From: Daphnia carinata
Lineage: Eukaryota; Arthropoda; Branchiopoda; Diplostraca; Daphniidae
Length of the DNA: 64,000 bases
Reading direction: 5' to 3'
Assembly (NCBI RefSeq): GCF_022539665.2
Contig: NC_081335.1
Location: forward strand, 310,001 to 374,000
The position numbers and the translations under genes were made by a program. The notes beneath the pieces are model-generated. The model had not been told where the DNA came from. It searched no databases and saw only the letters and a program-made list of their open reading frames with translations. Positions 36,605 through 48,000 of the stretch are shown piece by piece; the first letter of the stretch is position 1; each line of letters begins with the position of its first letter.

Positions 36605-36810
36605 AGCACAACAACAATTCCATAATGGAGGCAATTACGATTGAATCAATCAAGTGATGATCGATAGTTTCACCATATCGTCCATCTCATTACGGTTCAA
36701 AAGCAAAGCTAATAACCGGCATTTGGCTGAAAGAAACGTGAAAGGGTACTGAAGAATTATAGTTTGGCATGAAACATTACCTGTTTTCCAACTGTACTGT
36801 ATGATGATTT
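36605..36810. repeat. UGT-region flank module, copy 4 (no gene attached)
   Basis: Fourth and most diverged copy, with CAATTCCATAATGG, CGGTTCAAAAGCAAAGC and GGCATGAAACATTACCT. No UGT or UGT relic follows it before TMED2, so the array's right-hand unit has lost its gene or never had one. Confidence 0.5.
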
Positions 36811-37866
36811 TTTATTTCGCCTTCAAGTTCCTTTTTCACAAAGTCCAATTGATAGTATGCATGTTCTTGAGACCCTGCACTGCAATGCATGGAGTAGCCT
36901 TTTCAGATTTGAGGCGTTTCAATTCCTCCATCAACCACTGTCGATTTTCTCTTGAAACACCATTCTGTCCAAATTTGGATAACTAAAAAATAAAATGAAT
37001 CAGAAACAACATTAGCTGACATGTACAGAAAGTTCTGTCCCCGAAAAGATATACGGGAAAAAAATGAGGCACTCGTCGATTGTCAGGAAGGCAAAGAAAA
37101 TTGAACTGTATACCACTATGACTTTACGCAACTATTGCACGTGCTTAGGTAGAGCGGATCAACATAATAGAACCCGAAGTAGTAGCATTTACCAGATTTT
37201 AGGGTGTAATTAACTTGATGCTTATAAAGTCCCAGGTTCATACCATTTTGGGATAAATTTTTTCAATACAGGAAGTAATTGGATACCACCTGGTAAAACA
37301 AAGAAGTAAAATGAAATTAGTCAAACATAGAACAATGAAAGTGATGAAAATGTATGCAGCTACCAGTCAACTTTTTCCTTCTTCCTACCCCTAGGTTTTT
37401 TTAAATACGTAGATGTGCTACGGAAGTACAGTCTATGCACTATGACCTTCGATATCGTAGGGTTCCTTCTCTATATCCCCAACACTTACTCAGGTACTGG
37501 CAAACAACTGGGCAAAATACACAAGGTAAAAATAAGATTAAATAGGATTTCGAATTGAACAGTCGCAATAAAATCGTATTCGGCTATACAGCGTAAAAAT
37601 CGATTCAGTTTTTGAGCCATTTCAATAGTGACGATTAACAACGGATTTCGCCCGGACCTGGGTTTTTTTTTTTTCTATAAAAGCTTGACAATACATGTTC
37701 ACTAAAAATTTGCCACATTATTTAAAACCTCAGATTAGCACACAGTCAGATGGCATCTTGAAAGCAATATTCACTGTGGCTAATGTTTCACTGTAAAATT
37801 ACCTTTTTTTTCTTTGATTGAATTTTTACTTGTTAGCTTAAAATTTTACTTCATCGTCCAATGCTT
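36811..37866. other. Intergenic, nothing recognised
   Basis: About 1 kb of AT-rich sequence without a supported gene or repeat. An open frame at 36801-36986 reads as low-complexity hydrophobic residues and has no coding context. Confidence 0.45.
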
Positions 37867-38343
37867 CCTAAAAAGGAGGGGTTTTTATTTACAGATACTT
37901 AACACAGACAAAGAATGATTACCTCGAACACAGCTTATTGTAAAGTAGATTCCATTCTTTTTCAGATCAATTAAGTGCACTATCCTGTGATACATAGTAA
38001 TAGCAGCACGTGTCTCTGAACAGCAAAATATAATTTAAGCCTGCAGGCCAGCAACCCACAACCTGTACAAATAGGTTTTTTCATTCCTCTGTCTGTTACC
38101 AGTATGAGAGAGGAGTAGGCAATAGTTTAAAAAAATACGAATTTCTAACTCGGCACATTAATTACTAAGGTCTTAAAATGGCAAAAGTTTAGTCATAAGA
38201 GTTTTGAACTGTAATATGTGGCAATTACTCACCAATTTATTTGGACGAGCACGAGCCACGAGGTTCAACTCCTTGAACCCCAATAGTGAACACTGCACAG
38301 TCTGCTTCAGACAACTGATGTGACCAACTCCCTGCACGGATGA
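37850..38343 (-). ncRNA. Possible spliced transcript divergent from TMED2
   Basis: Read on the minus strand, there is a promoter-like GC patch near 38350. An exon ends at 38233 with donor TTG|GTGAGT, a second exon 37923..38015 is bounded by GTTCAG and GAG|GTAATC, and a third begins at 37867 after TTTTTAG. Exon 2 is open in one frame (contains MYHRIVHLIDLKKNG) and runs into exon 3, ending GSIGR-stop, but exon 1 has a stop in the matching frame. A protein is therefore not supported end to end. It may be a non-coding RNA or a small gene with another 5' exon. The strand and splice sites are all the evidence there is. Confidence 0.25.
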
Positions 38344-38816
38344 AGAAACAAAATGGCGAATATGGCGTCAATATTTTGGCCACATAAAGGTTTGCCATTT
38401 ACGAAGCAGTAACATTTCTAAATAAAATGTATTCCTACTGTAGGAACACATATAATGTTTGATTAAATTTTTTTTTATGTTTCAGCTGTCTTGTCGACAG
38501 CTGAATGGTGAACGTCCAACGACTGACTTAAAATTTTGAACGAAGTTATCTAAAAATGTTATTGTCATAAACTTTGTCCTTGTTTTCCGATGTTTATTCT
38601 TTAGTCTGAATTTATATTTCTTGGTGTTCCGAGACATTAAAAATCTAATATACAATTCAACTGATATTCCCGCCCATAGTGTTTTATCGATATGTACTAA
38701 ACTATCGCGATTTGCTACACGTCATCGTTTGTAGCCGGAGAAACAGACGTATATTTTCCAATCTGTTTCTTGTAAAAATCTGCCTGTTTCAATCTATTTA
38801 ACTCTATTTAGCTGCC

Positions 38817-39668
38817 ATGAATCACATTTGTTTTGTCATTTTATTGTTGATTGGGTACACAAATGCCTATTACATGACGATAGATGCTCACGCCGAGGAA
38901 TGGTAAGTTACCAACAATTTTGTCATACCTGTGTACAGCCCATCTTGCTTCTTCAAGTTACCTTTTGAAGAACTACATTCATTTTTCTCTTATTTATTAT
39001 TCAGCTTCTTCGAAAAAGTTTCGGCAGGCACAAAATTAGGTATGCATAATGAACATTAATTAAAATCAGAGATTTTGGTTGTAACACTGATAAAATTCAT
39101 TTCCCCCCTCGGGACAAACTAGGTTTGACCTTTGAAGTAGCTGAAGGTGGATTTTTGGATATTGATTTCAACATTGTTGGCCCAAATGGTCAGACCATCG
39201 AGTCTGGAGAACGTGTCAGCAATGGAAAATATGCCTTCAAGGCCGACATGGACGGTGTCTACACCTACTGTTTCTCCAACAAAATGTCCACAATGACCCC
39301 CAAGATTGTCATGTTCACTATTGATGTTGGCGAACCCACAGCAGAACTCCACCAAGATTCAGCCAGTAAGAAAGATTTTTTCTTTAAAATGTTGTTCAGT
39401 ATCATAGCTAGCTGATTCCATTTTCAAACAAGATGGTAACCATACCAAGCTGGAGGAGATGATTAAAGAACTGTCTGGCGCCTTGAGGACAGTGAAACAC
39501 GAACAGGATTACATGAATCTACGTGAACGCGTTCACAGGACCATCAACGAAAGCACTAATTCGCGGGTGGTGATGTGGTCGTTCTTCGAGGCCTTTGTTC
39601 TCTTGACCATGACTGCCGGTCAGGTTTATTATCTCAAAAGGTTTTTTGAAGTAAGACGTGTCGTTTAG
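38817..39668 (+). CDS. TMED2: p24-family cargo receptor TMED2 (p24-beta)
   Basis: Four exons, 38817..38902, 39005..39039, 39123..39365 and 39433..39668, give 199 residues, the family's normal length. A signal peptide (residues 1-17, [17 protein letters not shown]) precedes the lumenal GOLD domain, with Cys29 (AEECFFEKV) and the second cysteine in YTYCFSN forming the expected disulfide. A coiled-coil region ([30 protein letters not shown]) leads to one membrane helix and the tail [12 protein letters not shown], whose FF pair and basic residues are the COPII/COPI sorting signals of this family. The protein cycles between ER and Golgi in hetero-oligomers with other p24 proteins and selects cargo such as GPI-anchored proteins. 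Intron phases are consistent at every junction. Identification is secure from the tail and GOLD domain. Confidence 0.96.
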
Positions 39669-39828
39669 CATAGATAGACAACCCATACCATCCAATGTGT
39701 AACTTGTGACTTTGTGTTGTATAAGTGAATAAGGTTTAAACACTGAGTTTCAATCACGATGATTAAATTGTACTTGATATGTTGCTGGTATTGGTATCGT
39801 GTATTGGATGTTGAAAACAATAACATAC

Positions 39829-39834
39829 AATAAA
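39829..39834 (+). terminator. Polyadenylation signal of TMED2
   Basis: AATAAA lies 161 bases after the TMED2 stop codon, before the convergent aldolase gene begins its 3' end at about 40108. It is the best-placed signal for TMED2. Confidence 0.55.
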
Positions 39835-40107
39835 AGCAAGTGATCTTACTACATCACTTTCCAGCTTTTAAACACCCAAAACAAAAAGGACCAAAGGTGG
39901 ATAATAGTGAATGAAATTCTATTATGACACTACCACAATCTTAATCCCCGATGATCCTCGTTCATTTTACCTAAACATTGAAAAAAGTGAAAATTTCGAA
40001 AAAAAATGCATTCACAATTTTTTTTTCCAAGTTCGTTGAAACAAATCGACTTTCTGGTTTTTTTCTTTTTATAACGACGATGACACCATTGCAAGCTTTT
40101 CATGAAT

Positions 40108-42165
40108 CTAGTAAGCGTGATTCTTGACGAACAAGTCGTAGGCAGCGGCAGCTCCGACGCAAGTTCCAGCCACGTATTTGCCTTGAGCGGCGTCGCCGTT
40201 GGCCTGAATAATTCATTCACATCAAAAGGTTTTAGGTTTTTCTATGTGAAGAAAGTCTCTTGTTTTGTGAAAGAGAGGGATATATTCTGGCTTGAGCAGT
40301 GGATCAAGAGGAAAATACATAAGAGATTTCTATTGAAATAGACTATTGACGTGACTACACCATAAACCATGCTGACATGCAGCTATATCTTTTTTCTTTT
40401 TAAGTTTGCAATTGAATAATTTTCTTTGAAACTAACTGAAGTGCAAAAGAAAAATTGGTCATAAAAAGAATATGGAATGGGGTATCAGATAATTTTTTTT
40501 CCTCGTAGGTTTTGACTTCAGATCAAGGCACCGTAGATTCTTTTAATAGGCGTGCTGTTTGACGAAGAGAGATTGACCGGCGGCGTAACTAGGAATGGAT
40601 CCGGCAACGTATTTCGCTTGGCAAGCCAAACCATTGGCCTGTTGGTAGAACGCAACATAAAAAACAAAAATAGAAAACAAACAAAAACAAACATACAAAA
40701 TGCTCAATCAACAAACAAAAGAAAAATGAAAATAATAATTTTTTTTAAGGTTTAACAAAAAACAAACAAAACAGCAACTCTAAAAATTGTTAGATCTCAT
40801 GCACAAAAAAAGGCAATCATATTGTCTACGTTAAAGATGTTAACTTTGAGTTACTTGAAGTTGAAAATTTAAAACCGGGATTTGAAAAGCAAGAAATACC
40901 TTAGCACGCTTCAGGAGTTCTTCCTGACCAGCCTTGACGTTCTCGGCTTTGCCACCCCAAGCGCGGAGGACTGATGCCTAAATTGAGAAATAAAAGATTT
41001 AATAAACTCAAATCAATAAAAAGAGAGCTAAGCACCTGGAGGGCGCGGCCGTAGCTGAAGGTAAGAGCCCAGGGCTTGCGGCCAGGGTGGGCGTTGATAG
41101 CGTTGAGGTGGACGGAAGCATCTTCTTCCGACTGGCCTCCGGACAAGAAAGTGACTCCAGCAACTGCGGGAGGGACAGTCCTCTGCAGAGCAGTGACGGT
41201 GGCGCGGGCGACTTCCTCTGGGGTGTACTTGGTCTTGCAGGACTGGCCGGCTGTGACCATGTTGGGCTTGAGGAGGGTGCCTTCAAGGAAGACGTGATGG
41301 TCGTTCAAAGCCTTGTACACGGCGGCCAAGACGGTCTCGGTGACCTTCTGGGCCCTGTCCAAGTCGTGATCACCGTCGGGAAGAACCTGAACAAAAGAAG
41401 AATGATAGTTAAGTTAATAACAGAGAAGGAACAAATGGAATGAATTCAAACCTCAGGTTCGACGATGGGGACCAAGCCGTTGGTCTGGCAGATGGAAGCG
41501 TAGCGGGCCAAGACGTTGGCGTTCTCCAAGATGGCCTGGTAGGATGGAGTGTTCTTGCCGATCTTGAGGACGCAGCGCCATTTGGCGAACTGGCATCCGT
41601 CCTTTTTGTACTGGGCGCAGCGAGCGTCCAAATCGTCCAAACCTTAAGCGTAAAAAGTATTTATTGATACAGAACGAATTTTGGTTAGTTTATTGGATTG
41701 TGAATCACCTTGGGTGGTGCATTCATCTTCAGAGCCCATCAAGTTGACAACACCCTTGTCGACCTTGATGCCGGGGTAAATTCCGCGGGATTTGAGAAGC
41801 TCGGCGAAGGAGGTGCCGCAGCTGGCCTTCTGGTAGAGGGTCTCGTGGAAGAGAATGACACCGGAGATGTTGTCATTGAGAGCGGCATCGGCGGTGAAGA
41901 GAAGCTACAATACGAACAACATTTGAAAATTAGAAATTTGGAGAATGAATATGTTTAACATCGTCTTTATGAGCGTCAATACCTCGCGGTAAGCACGACG
42001 GTTCTCCTCGTTGTTTTCGAGTCCAATGTCGGCGAAACGCTTTCCAACGGTGGCAGTGGATTCATCAGCAGCCAAGATACCTTTGCCAGGGGCAATGATG
42101 TTGTTGGCAATGGTGCGGAGCTCCTCTTGCAGGGCTGGAGATGGGTAGTTGAAGTAGGTAGTCAT
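40108..42165 (-). CDS. Ald: Fructose-bisphosphate aldolase, isoform with distal last exon
   Basis: Exons 41983..42165, 41709..41904, 41452..41642, 41036..41386, 40900..40977 and 40108..40203 encode 364 residues. This is a class I aldolase that splits fructose 1,6-bisphosphate into dihydroxyacetone phosphate and glyceraldehyde 3-phosphate in glycolysis. Catalytic residues are present: Asp34 (ILAADES), Lys147 (FAKWRC), Lys230 ([10 protein letters not shown], the Schiff-base lysine) and the C-terminal Tyr364. The last exon encodes [20 protein letters not shown] and ends FVKNHAY. A second exon of exactly the same length at 40543 can take its place. The intron after exon 3 has a weak donor (GAG|GTTTGA). 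A 5' UTR intron lies at 42169..42654. The gene converges on TMED2 and is divergent from URAD. Confidence 0.95.
40543..42165 (-). CDS. Ald: Fructose-bisphosphate aldolase, isoform with proximal last exon
   Basis: This isoform uses the same first five exons but the last exon at 40543..40638 (96 bases, preceded by CCAACAG). It encodes [20 protein letters not shown] and ends FVKQHAY-stop, again 364 residues with a C-terminal tyrosine. Both last exons begin GCCAA and keep the KYVAG strand, so they can replace each other without a frame change. The C-terminal arm of aldolases covers the active site and tunes substrate preference, so the two forms probably differ in kinetics or tissue use. Drosophila Ald likewise uses alternative 3' exons. 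Expression of each form cannot be judged from sequence. Confidence 0.93.
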
Positions 42166-42654
42166 TTTCTGTCAATTGAAAAATTTGGATGAGAATAAAG
42201 TCATTAAAACCATGGTTGTTATTTCTCTGTGCAAAACTCTACATCAAAATGCTAAATGTTATCAGATACAACTATAACCTTAGCTCTGTTGCCAACCTAG
42301 AGGTCGTTCTAAGGGCAGCCAAATTGGGTGCAACTGTTTTGAATACTGAAATTTCTAACTCTGAATAGCTTAGACTTGAGGAGTTATGTTACCAATTTTC
42401 AAACAAAGAATTTTCAAGGAATAGACTGCAAAAGGAAGACGCACTAAAAAGTCACTTTTACAAGAAACGGTAGTAGCCGGGGCTCGATCAATATAGTGAA
42501 TCCTCCCTACGCGAAGGTCACCTTGGCACGGGATCGTTCGGTACGAGAACAAAATACTTCGAAGTTTTCCGATAATACTCAAGATGCCATTCGTCTCCTT
42601 ATGCGTCTAATCGTTTACCAATAAATTCACACGTTTCAAATAAATAAAACTTAC

Positions 42655-42880
42655 TGACTGAGTTGTTTAAATTTGACTGGAAGAGGAGAAGGAATGATCA
42701 CAACAGGACAGACGAGATCGTGCAGTCGAAGTGAGCTCGTCAGTATTGAGCTTGGGGCTATTTGGTATACGTACCGCCAGTTGGTGTCCTTTTAAAGAAC
42801 CGAAGCGCCAAGCCCGAATTCGTGCGGCTGGCACAAGAAATTCCAACGTGAACCCATGCACGTTGGCTATAAATAGCGCG
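42655..42880 (-). promoter_or_regulatory. Aldolase 5' UTR exon and likely core promoter
   Basis: On the minus strand a non-coding exon ends at 42655 with a good donor (CAGTCA|GTAAGT). It pairs with the acceptor AATTGACAG at 42169, three bases before the ATG. A TATA-like CTATTTATAG lies at 42868-42877 and a second AT-rich element (CTTTAAAAGG) near 42790. Either could set the start site. Confidence 0.4.
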
Positions 42881-43519
42881 ACATTCGAACTAGAAAAATA
42901 AGCATAGTAAGGGCACCTTGTCGGCTTGTCCTCCCAAAATTTCCTCTATCACGCTTTTTCTCGCTGTTTCGCTAACATGGCTGACAGCTGGATGACCCTC
43001 AAGTCCCCGACGATCACGTGAACCGTCGACAAGCACACATAGAAGCGGCTACTGCCTTCTCTCTCAATTTCTAAAAACTTTTTTGGTCTTTTCTGTTATA
43101 GAAATTAGTATTAATATCTCGAAAATTTGTATTCTGTATTGATGCCGAACGAAAACATATTGTCAACTTTCACGTAGGGAATTTAGATTTGACCATGGAA
43201 ATCTTGTATGCTTCTCCCCAGTCCTCCACATGTTATGACGAAAATAAGTTATATAGTGATACCAAAGTTTCATGCTACTCTCCATTATCTTTCTAAGAAA
43301 CGGCTCGAGTCAAATGACAAACGGCATTAAAGAACCTCGCGTCACTTATCAATTAATGGGATGAAAACATCTACGGGAAACAACATGTTTATTCTCCGAT
43401 TCGTCTGCACACACAAACAAATCAATGTTGATTGTTTATGACCTTGGCAACTACAGGCCGCTTGCATTCTGTTCAGGTCGTTGTCAAGCTGCCACTTCTC
43501 AGCCCTGTTACGCATACAA
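42881..43519. other. Intergenic between aldolase and URAD (divergent)
   Basis: This 640-base spacer lies between two divergently transcribed genes and must hold the URAD promoter. No TATA box is obvious for URAD. No other gene is visible. Confidence 0.5.
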
Positions 43520-44210
43520 ATGTCTGATGTGCTCAAAATTTCGCAAGTGAATGAGTTGAATTATGAAGATTTTATTGGTCGATTCGGTAATGTGATTGAG
43601 CATTGTTCAATAGTCGCAGCTGCCGTGTGGCGATTCCGTCCATTTCGCGATGTCCATCATCTTCATCAGGAAATTTGTTCATTTGTAGATCTCCTTCCAG
43701 AAACAGGTATTGTTCTTACACAATGGGATCATCTTTGAGAAATGTGTTAATTTATTTTTAAACTTTCTTTGCTTTGAATGGTAGGTAAAGAGGGTGTGCT
43801 AAGATTACATCCTGATTTGGCTGGGAGACTAGCTGAACTTGGCAGCCTTACCCAAGAGAGTTCAGCTGAACAGAAAGCTGCTGGTTTGGACACTATGACC
43901 CCTGAAGAGAAACAACTGTTAAAAGATACCAATATCAAGTAATGATAACTTATTACAACATCACATATACAGCTATGACGAAGCTGATTGATAAATAACA
44001 ACACCTTTGGAATAAACTTGCACTAGGTACAGAGACAAATTTGGCTTTCCATTTGTCATATGTGCAAGACAGAACAAGAAAGAAGCAATTCTGAAGGGAA
44101 TAGTTGAGAGGCTGGAGCATTCTGCTGAAGAAGAACTGAACATTGGTATTGAAGAAGTCAAGAAAATCTGTTTGTTGAGGTTGTTAAGCATAGTGCCTGA
44201 CGATAAATGA
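43520..44210 (+). CDS. Urad: 2-oxo-4-hydroxy-4-carboxy-5-ureidoimidazoline decarboxylase
   Basis: Exons 43520..43706, 43785..43938 and 44027..44210 give 174 residues. The enzyme decarboxylates OHCU to S-allantoin, the last step that makes urate oxidation stereospecific. The start at 43520 gives MSDVLKISQVNELNYEDF. Recognition comes from the N-terminal block around FIGRFGNVIEHC and VWRFRPF, the HPDLAG motif with the probable catalytic His71, the LTQESSAEQKAAGLD loop, and the NIKYRDKFGFPFVICAR and LNIGIEEVKKICLLRL blocks. Many relatives end in a peroxisomal SKL signal. This one ends VPDDK, so peroxisomal import by that route is not supported. It converges on MED31, with stop codons about 215 bases apart. 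Confidence 0.94.
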
Positions 44211-44424
44211 CATACATAAGGAATCCACCTATAGGGAAGATTAGCCAATATTCCATTCAAAACATTCTCAAACAGTTTTCCAGAAATGTCTGTTACTGCC
44301 TCAGGGCTAACTCTGATATCACTCAAAATACAACACCATTACAAAAGAATTTGTTTATATTGTCTTGTAGAAGTCACCAATAGGAGATTATTTTTAAAAA
44401 TTTCACGAAAAGACATACCACAAA

Positions 44425-45042
44425 TCATACACTTTTCTGGGGTGTTGGCTCATTTTGAATAGCCATCATGTGCTTTTCAGCTTGACTCTGAAGTAGCCTG
44501 ACTCTTTTCCTGGTATAATGCTGCCAGTGGAGAATTTGCTGGTCGTCAATGAAACGGGCACACTGACCATTGACAATTTCCTTTCTGAAGTGCTCGTACT
44601 GAAGCAAGTCCAAGAAATGCAGACACATGGGATACCTAAAACACAGTCAAAGTTCAAATTTGCTAGACAAAACTATTTTAAAGTTTGATATACTTTAGAT
44701 ATTTTGCATAAGCAGGTTCCTTCCAATACTGTAAATATTTGATGTAATTAACAAAAGAAGGATCCTTGAAGTAGCCACGTTGAGCAAGAACTGTCAATTG
44801 CAAGACTCACATTAGGAAAAATTATTAATGCCACAAACAAAGACAAAAACTTACAGTGCAGATAATTAGGATTGGCAAAACATTGCACAAACTCCAGCTC
44901 TACCTGGAATCGAATCCTTTGTTGCTCGTCAGTCTCTACTCCTGAAACGTTGAAAGGTAAAAATCCATGAAGCCAACAGCCGTATCTAACGATTTGCAAA
45001 ATGCCCAATAGAAAAATTAAATTATTTACCTCGGGTGCTCAT
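44425..45042 (-). CDS. MED31: Mediator complex subunit 31
   Basis: Exons 45030..45042, 44855..44941, 44694..44790 and 44425..44635 give 135 residues (human MED31 has 131). The first coding exon is only 13 bases (MSTR plus one base) before a GTAAAT donor. The conserved core reads [73 protein letters not shown] and [13 protein letters not shown], which identifies this short, highly conserved Mediator subunit (yeast Soh1). It is a nuclear coactivator component at the head-middle junction that links activators to RNA polymerase II. All junction phases agree. The C-terminal tail after [10 protein letters not shown] is short and variable, as in other species. Confidence 0.95.
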
Positions 45043-48000
45043 TGCGAAGCAAACGCCGAAAACGTTGCTTGCTTTTGCAATCGAGACGAGAAACGTTGGT
45101 GAATGACAAATGAGGAATGCAAAAACAGCGTCTTCGTACACTACTGTCGTCTGCTTGACAATTGGAGCGATACGGTCTACACTTGGTGGATTTAGCCATT
45201 AATTTCTTAAGGAATCATAAATTCAAAGAGCTTGCAAAAATGATCATATGTTTTACATGATCTAGTAAAAACTAAATCACTATGACGATTCGCTTTGCTT
45301 GAAAGGCAAAAATAGTCTACATTTGTCAAAACAAAATGTTGTTGCAACCTGCAAGTCAATGAGCAGATTCAGTGGACAACCTGTCTGTGCTCTAGCACCA
45401 GATAGAAAGAGACCAGATGTATTTTACTGAAAAGAAAGATATTGGAGATCGTGGTTGTTGCAAGTACTGGAATGCTCACCAGCATTAACCCGACACTAGA
45501 AAATTAATGAGGAAACAAACGTTAAGAAAAAGACGAAACAATCGATCAACGGTTGTCAGTCCCCGAATAAATAGGCGTCCCAAGACATGCATAGGGATGC
45601 CAGTATTCTACTAGGCTCGGTACGAATTCTATAATAGGATAGAATACAATAAATCAGAAAATAAATTGCCTATCCATTTTTTAAATTGTCACCTGACGTC
45701 ATACAAAGCCAACACACAATGGTCAGTTACTATATGTTTTTGTGCGATGGTTTGATCAGCTGGTTATTCTTCATATATCCTAAGCACAACATTCAAAAAT
45801 GAAAAATGCATCCAAGTAAAGCGAAGAAGCCAGAGAAATTAATTATGCAAATTGTGGTGAATGAGGAAACGAAAGAATACGTATTAACTGAATAGGTTAT
45901 TGCTTCTTCCTTTTAATCTTTTAGTAGCAGGCTATTCATAAAGTTCTCTCCAATTCTCAGCTTCATTAACGTTCTTATTTGAAAGTTTCTCGCTGGCTCG
46001 TTTCTTCTTCTAGTTAAGGTTCTTATAATTGTGTATAGCCTTCCCCAGCTGCGACATTTCAAAATCTCCTAAATGAAACCGGGTGGCAATTGTCCTACGA
46101 CTTTCAATAGGTTTACAACCCAGCACTAGATTTTTAACATAAACATTCCAACGTGAAAGTCGATGTTTCATTTTACTTGTGGAATTAAAAAGGATAAAAA
46201 AAAAAAACAATAAACAACGGGTCACATAACAATGATAGTGCGCCTAAATTGTCTAATTGAAAGATAATTACAGTACCTTGTCGCTACAAATTTGTACACG
46301 TGTCACCAAACAGCATTTTTGTTTCGAGATTCATTGTCAAGCATTAGAGACTAATTAACAAAGCTGACAATGGGCCAAACTTATAGGCATACAGAGCAGC
46401 ACCTGTCCTTTGAAAGGTGAATACAAATATAACAGAAAATTCCAAATTCCGTCTACTAAATAACGCTAGCACCATGTGATCAACCAGCCCCGTTGCCAAT
46501 CAATTATGTGAAATCCGCAGAGCAATACAGGAACAAGAATCTATTGACGAGAATCCAAGATGCTGCAGGCGCTTTTGTGTATGTTGTTTTTAACAAGCTT
46601 TTTGTGCTTTGCCAATCCTTAGCTTTTAGCATGTATATAAATGATGTAAAAATGGGTGTAATCCGCTTACAAGATTTTTGGTAGAACGTATTTTTAAAGA
46701 CCTGCCTATAAGCAGGGTACCCTGCGCATATACCAGACGTTTGAGGAAACTATAACAAGACGAGCGCGGATTTCGAATGTCAAACCAGGTGCACTTCAAG
46801 GAAACCTTCAGTTGGAAAGCAAAGGATACAGTCGAGGAAAACTGGAAGAATGCGGGGGAAAGGGACACGCTGCTTGATATTCACATACGTCATTAATGGT
46901 TAAGATATTTTGAGGATTAGGATTTGCGGTTACTGCATTCGACATACAACGCCCATGATGAGTTATAAAGTGTTTATATTATTGGTTTGTGGATGAAGAG
47001 TTTGTGGGGTTCATATTCACACACTGGGGCTCTTCTAGTGTATCTTTAACAATACTTGACAAGAGCAATATATGCACGAACAGGATTGTTAACTGTGTGT
47101 ACCAATATCTAATTGGCCACGGGGATCATGTCAAGTGCGCTAGTCCATTGTCTAGGTAACTAACGAAACGAAATACCCAGGCAATCTAAACATATATTAT
47201 ATGGATAAAAATGTGTGGCAGACAACAGGCAGGTAGTCAAATTATTCAATTGAAAATGATGTCTTGTTGCAGGTTTTTTTTTAGAAACAAGGGGGCGTTG
47301 CTGAGTGTTAGACACAGAGCCCTTGTCACAGTCAATGGCATCACGTCGCTGTGCATCAACATTTGTTTCCTTTTTTTTGCTTCCATGTTTGAATTGACGT
47401 TGCAGCTGAATGTCACTGAACAAGGCAAAGGCATTTTTATTTCCTAACATCATTTTTCCACTGTAGGAAAATGAAATTTCTTCGACAGCTGGAACACTTT
47501 TCGACGCGCTCAACGCGGACCAATTGCTATTTGCCAAAAATTTCTTTCTTAATAATAAAAAATGTGCAATATGAAAGACAGAATAGGTGCAAATACATTT
47601 TTGTCTGAAAAATCAATTTTAGCTCTTAGTTCTCCATCCCCCCTTTTTTTTTAAAAGGCAGAACACTCCAAGTGGCGGAACGTGTACAATACGGCATTCC
47701 CTTTTCGCATCAAATAATCCAATCAAAAACGTCAAATGAAAAAAAAAAAATGATAATCAACTCCTGTTAAAAAAAAAAAAAAATGGGAGAAGGTATTCAT
47801 ATTAGCCTGTAAGGCCATATACGAAAATTGAAGCAGTTGCGCATCAATTCATTAAGCCAGCCGTGCGTCCTTCCTTGGCGCATCCCGTTGCGCTGCTCAC
47901 AGCATCAGCACGCACTTGCCATCACGCCGATCTTTCCTACATATACACATTTATTGGTGTGCTACCAGTAGCAATCTACACAGAGCTATATATACATAGG

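Noticed and set aside
38483-38503. Perfect 8-base hairpin CAGCTGTC...GACAGCTG near TMED2
   Set aside because: Short palindromes of this size are expected by chance in 64 kb, and nothing links it to a function.
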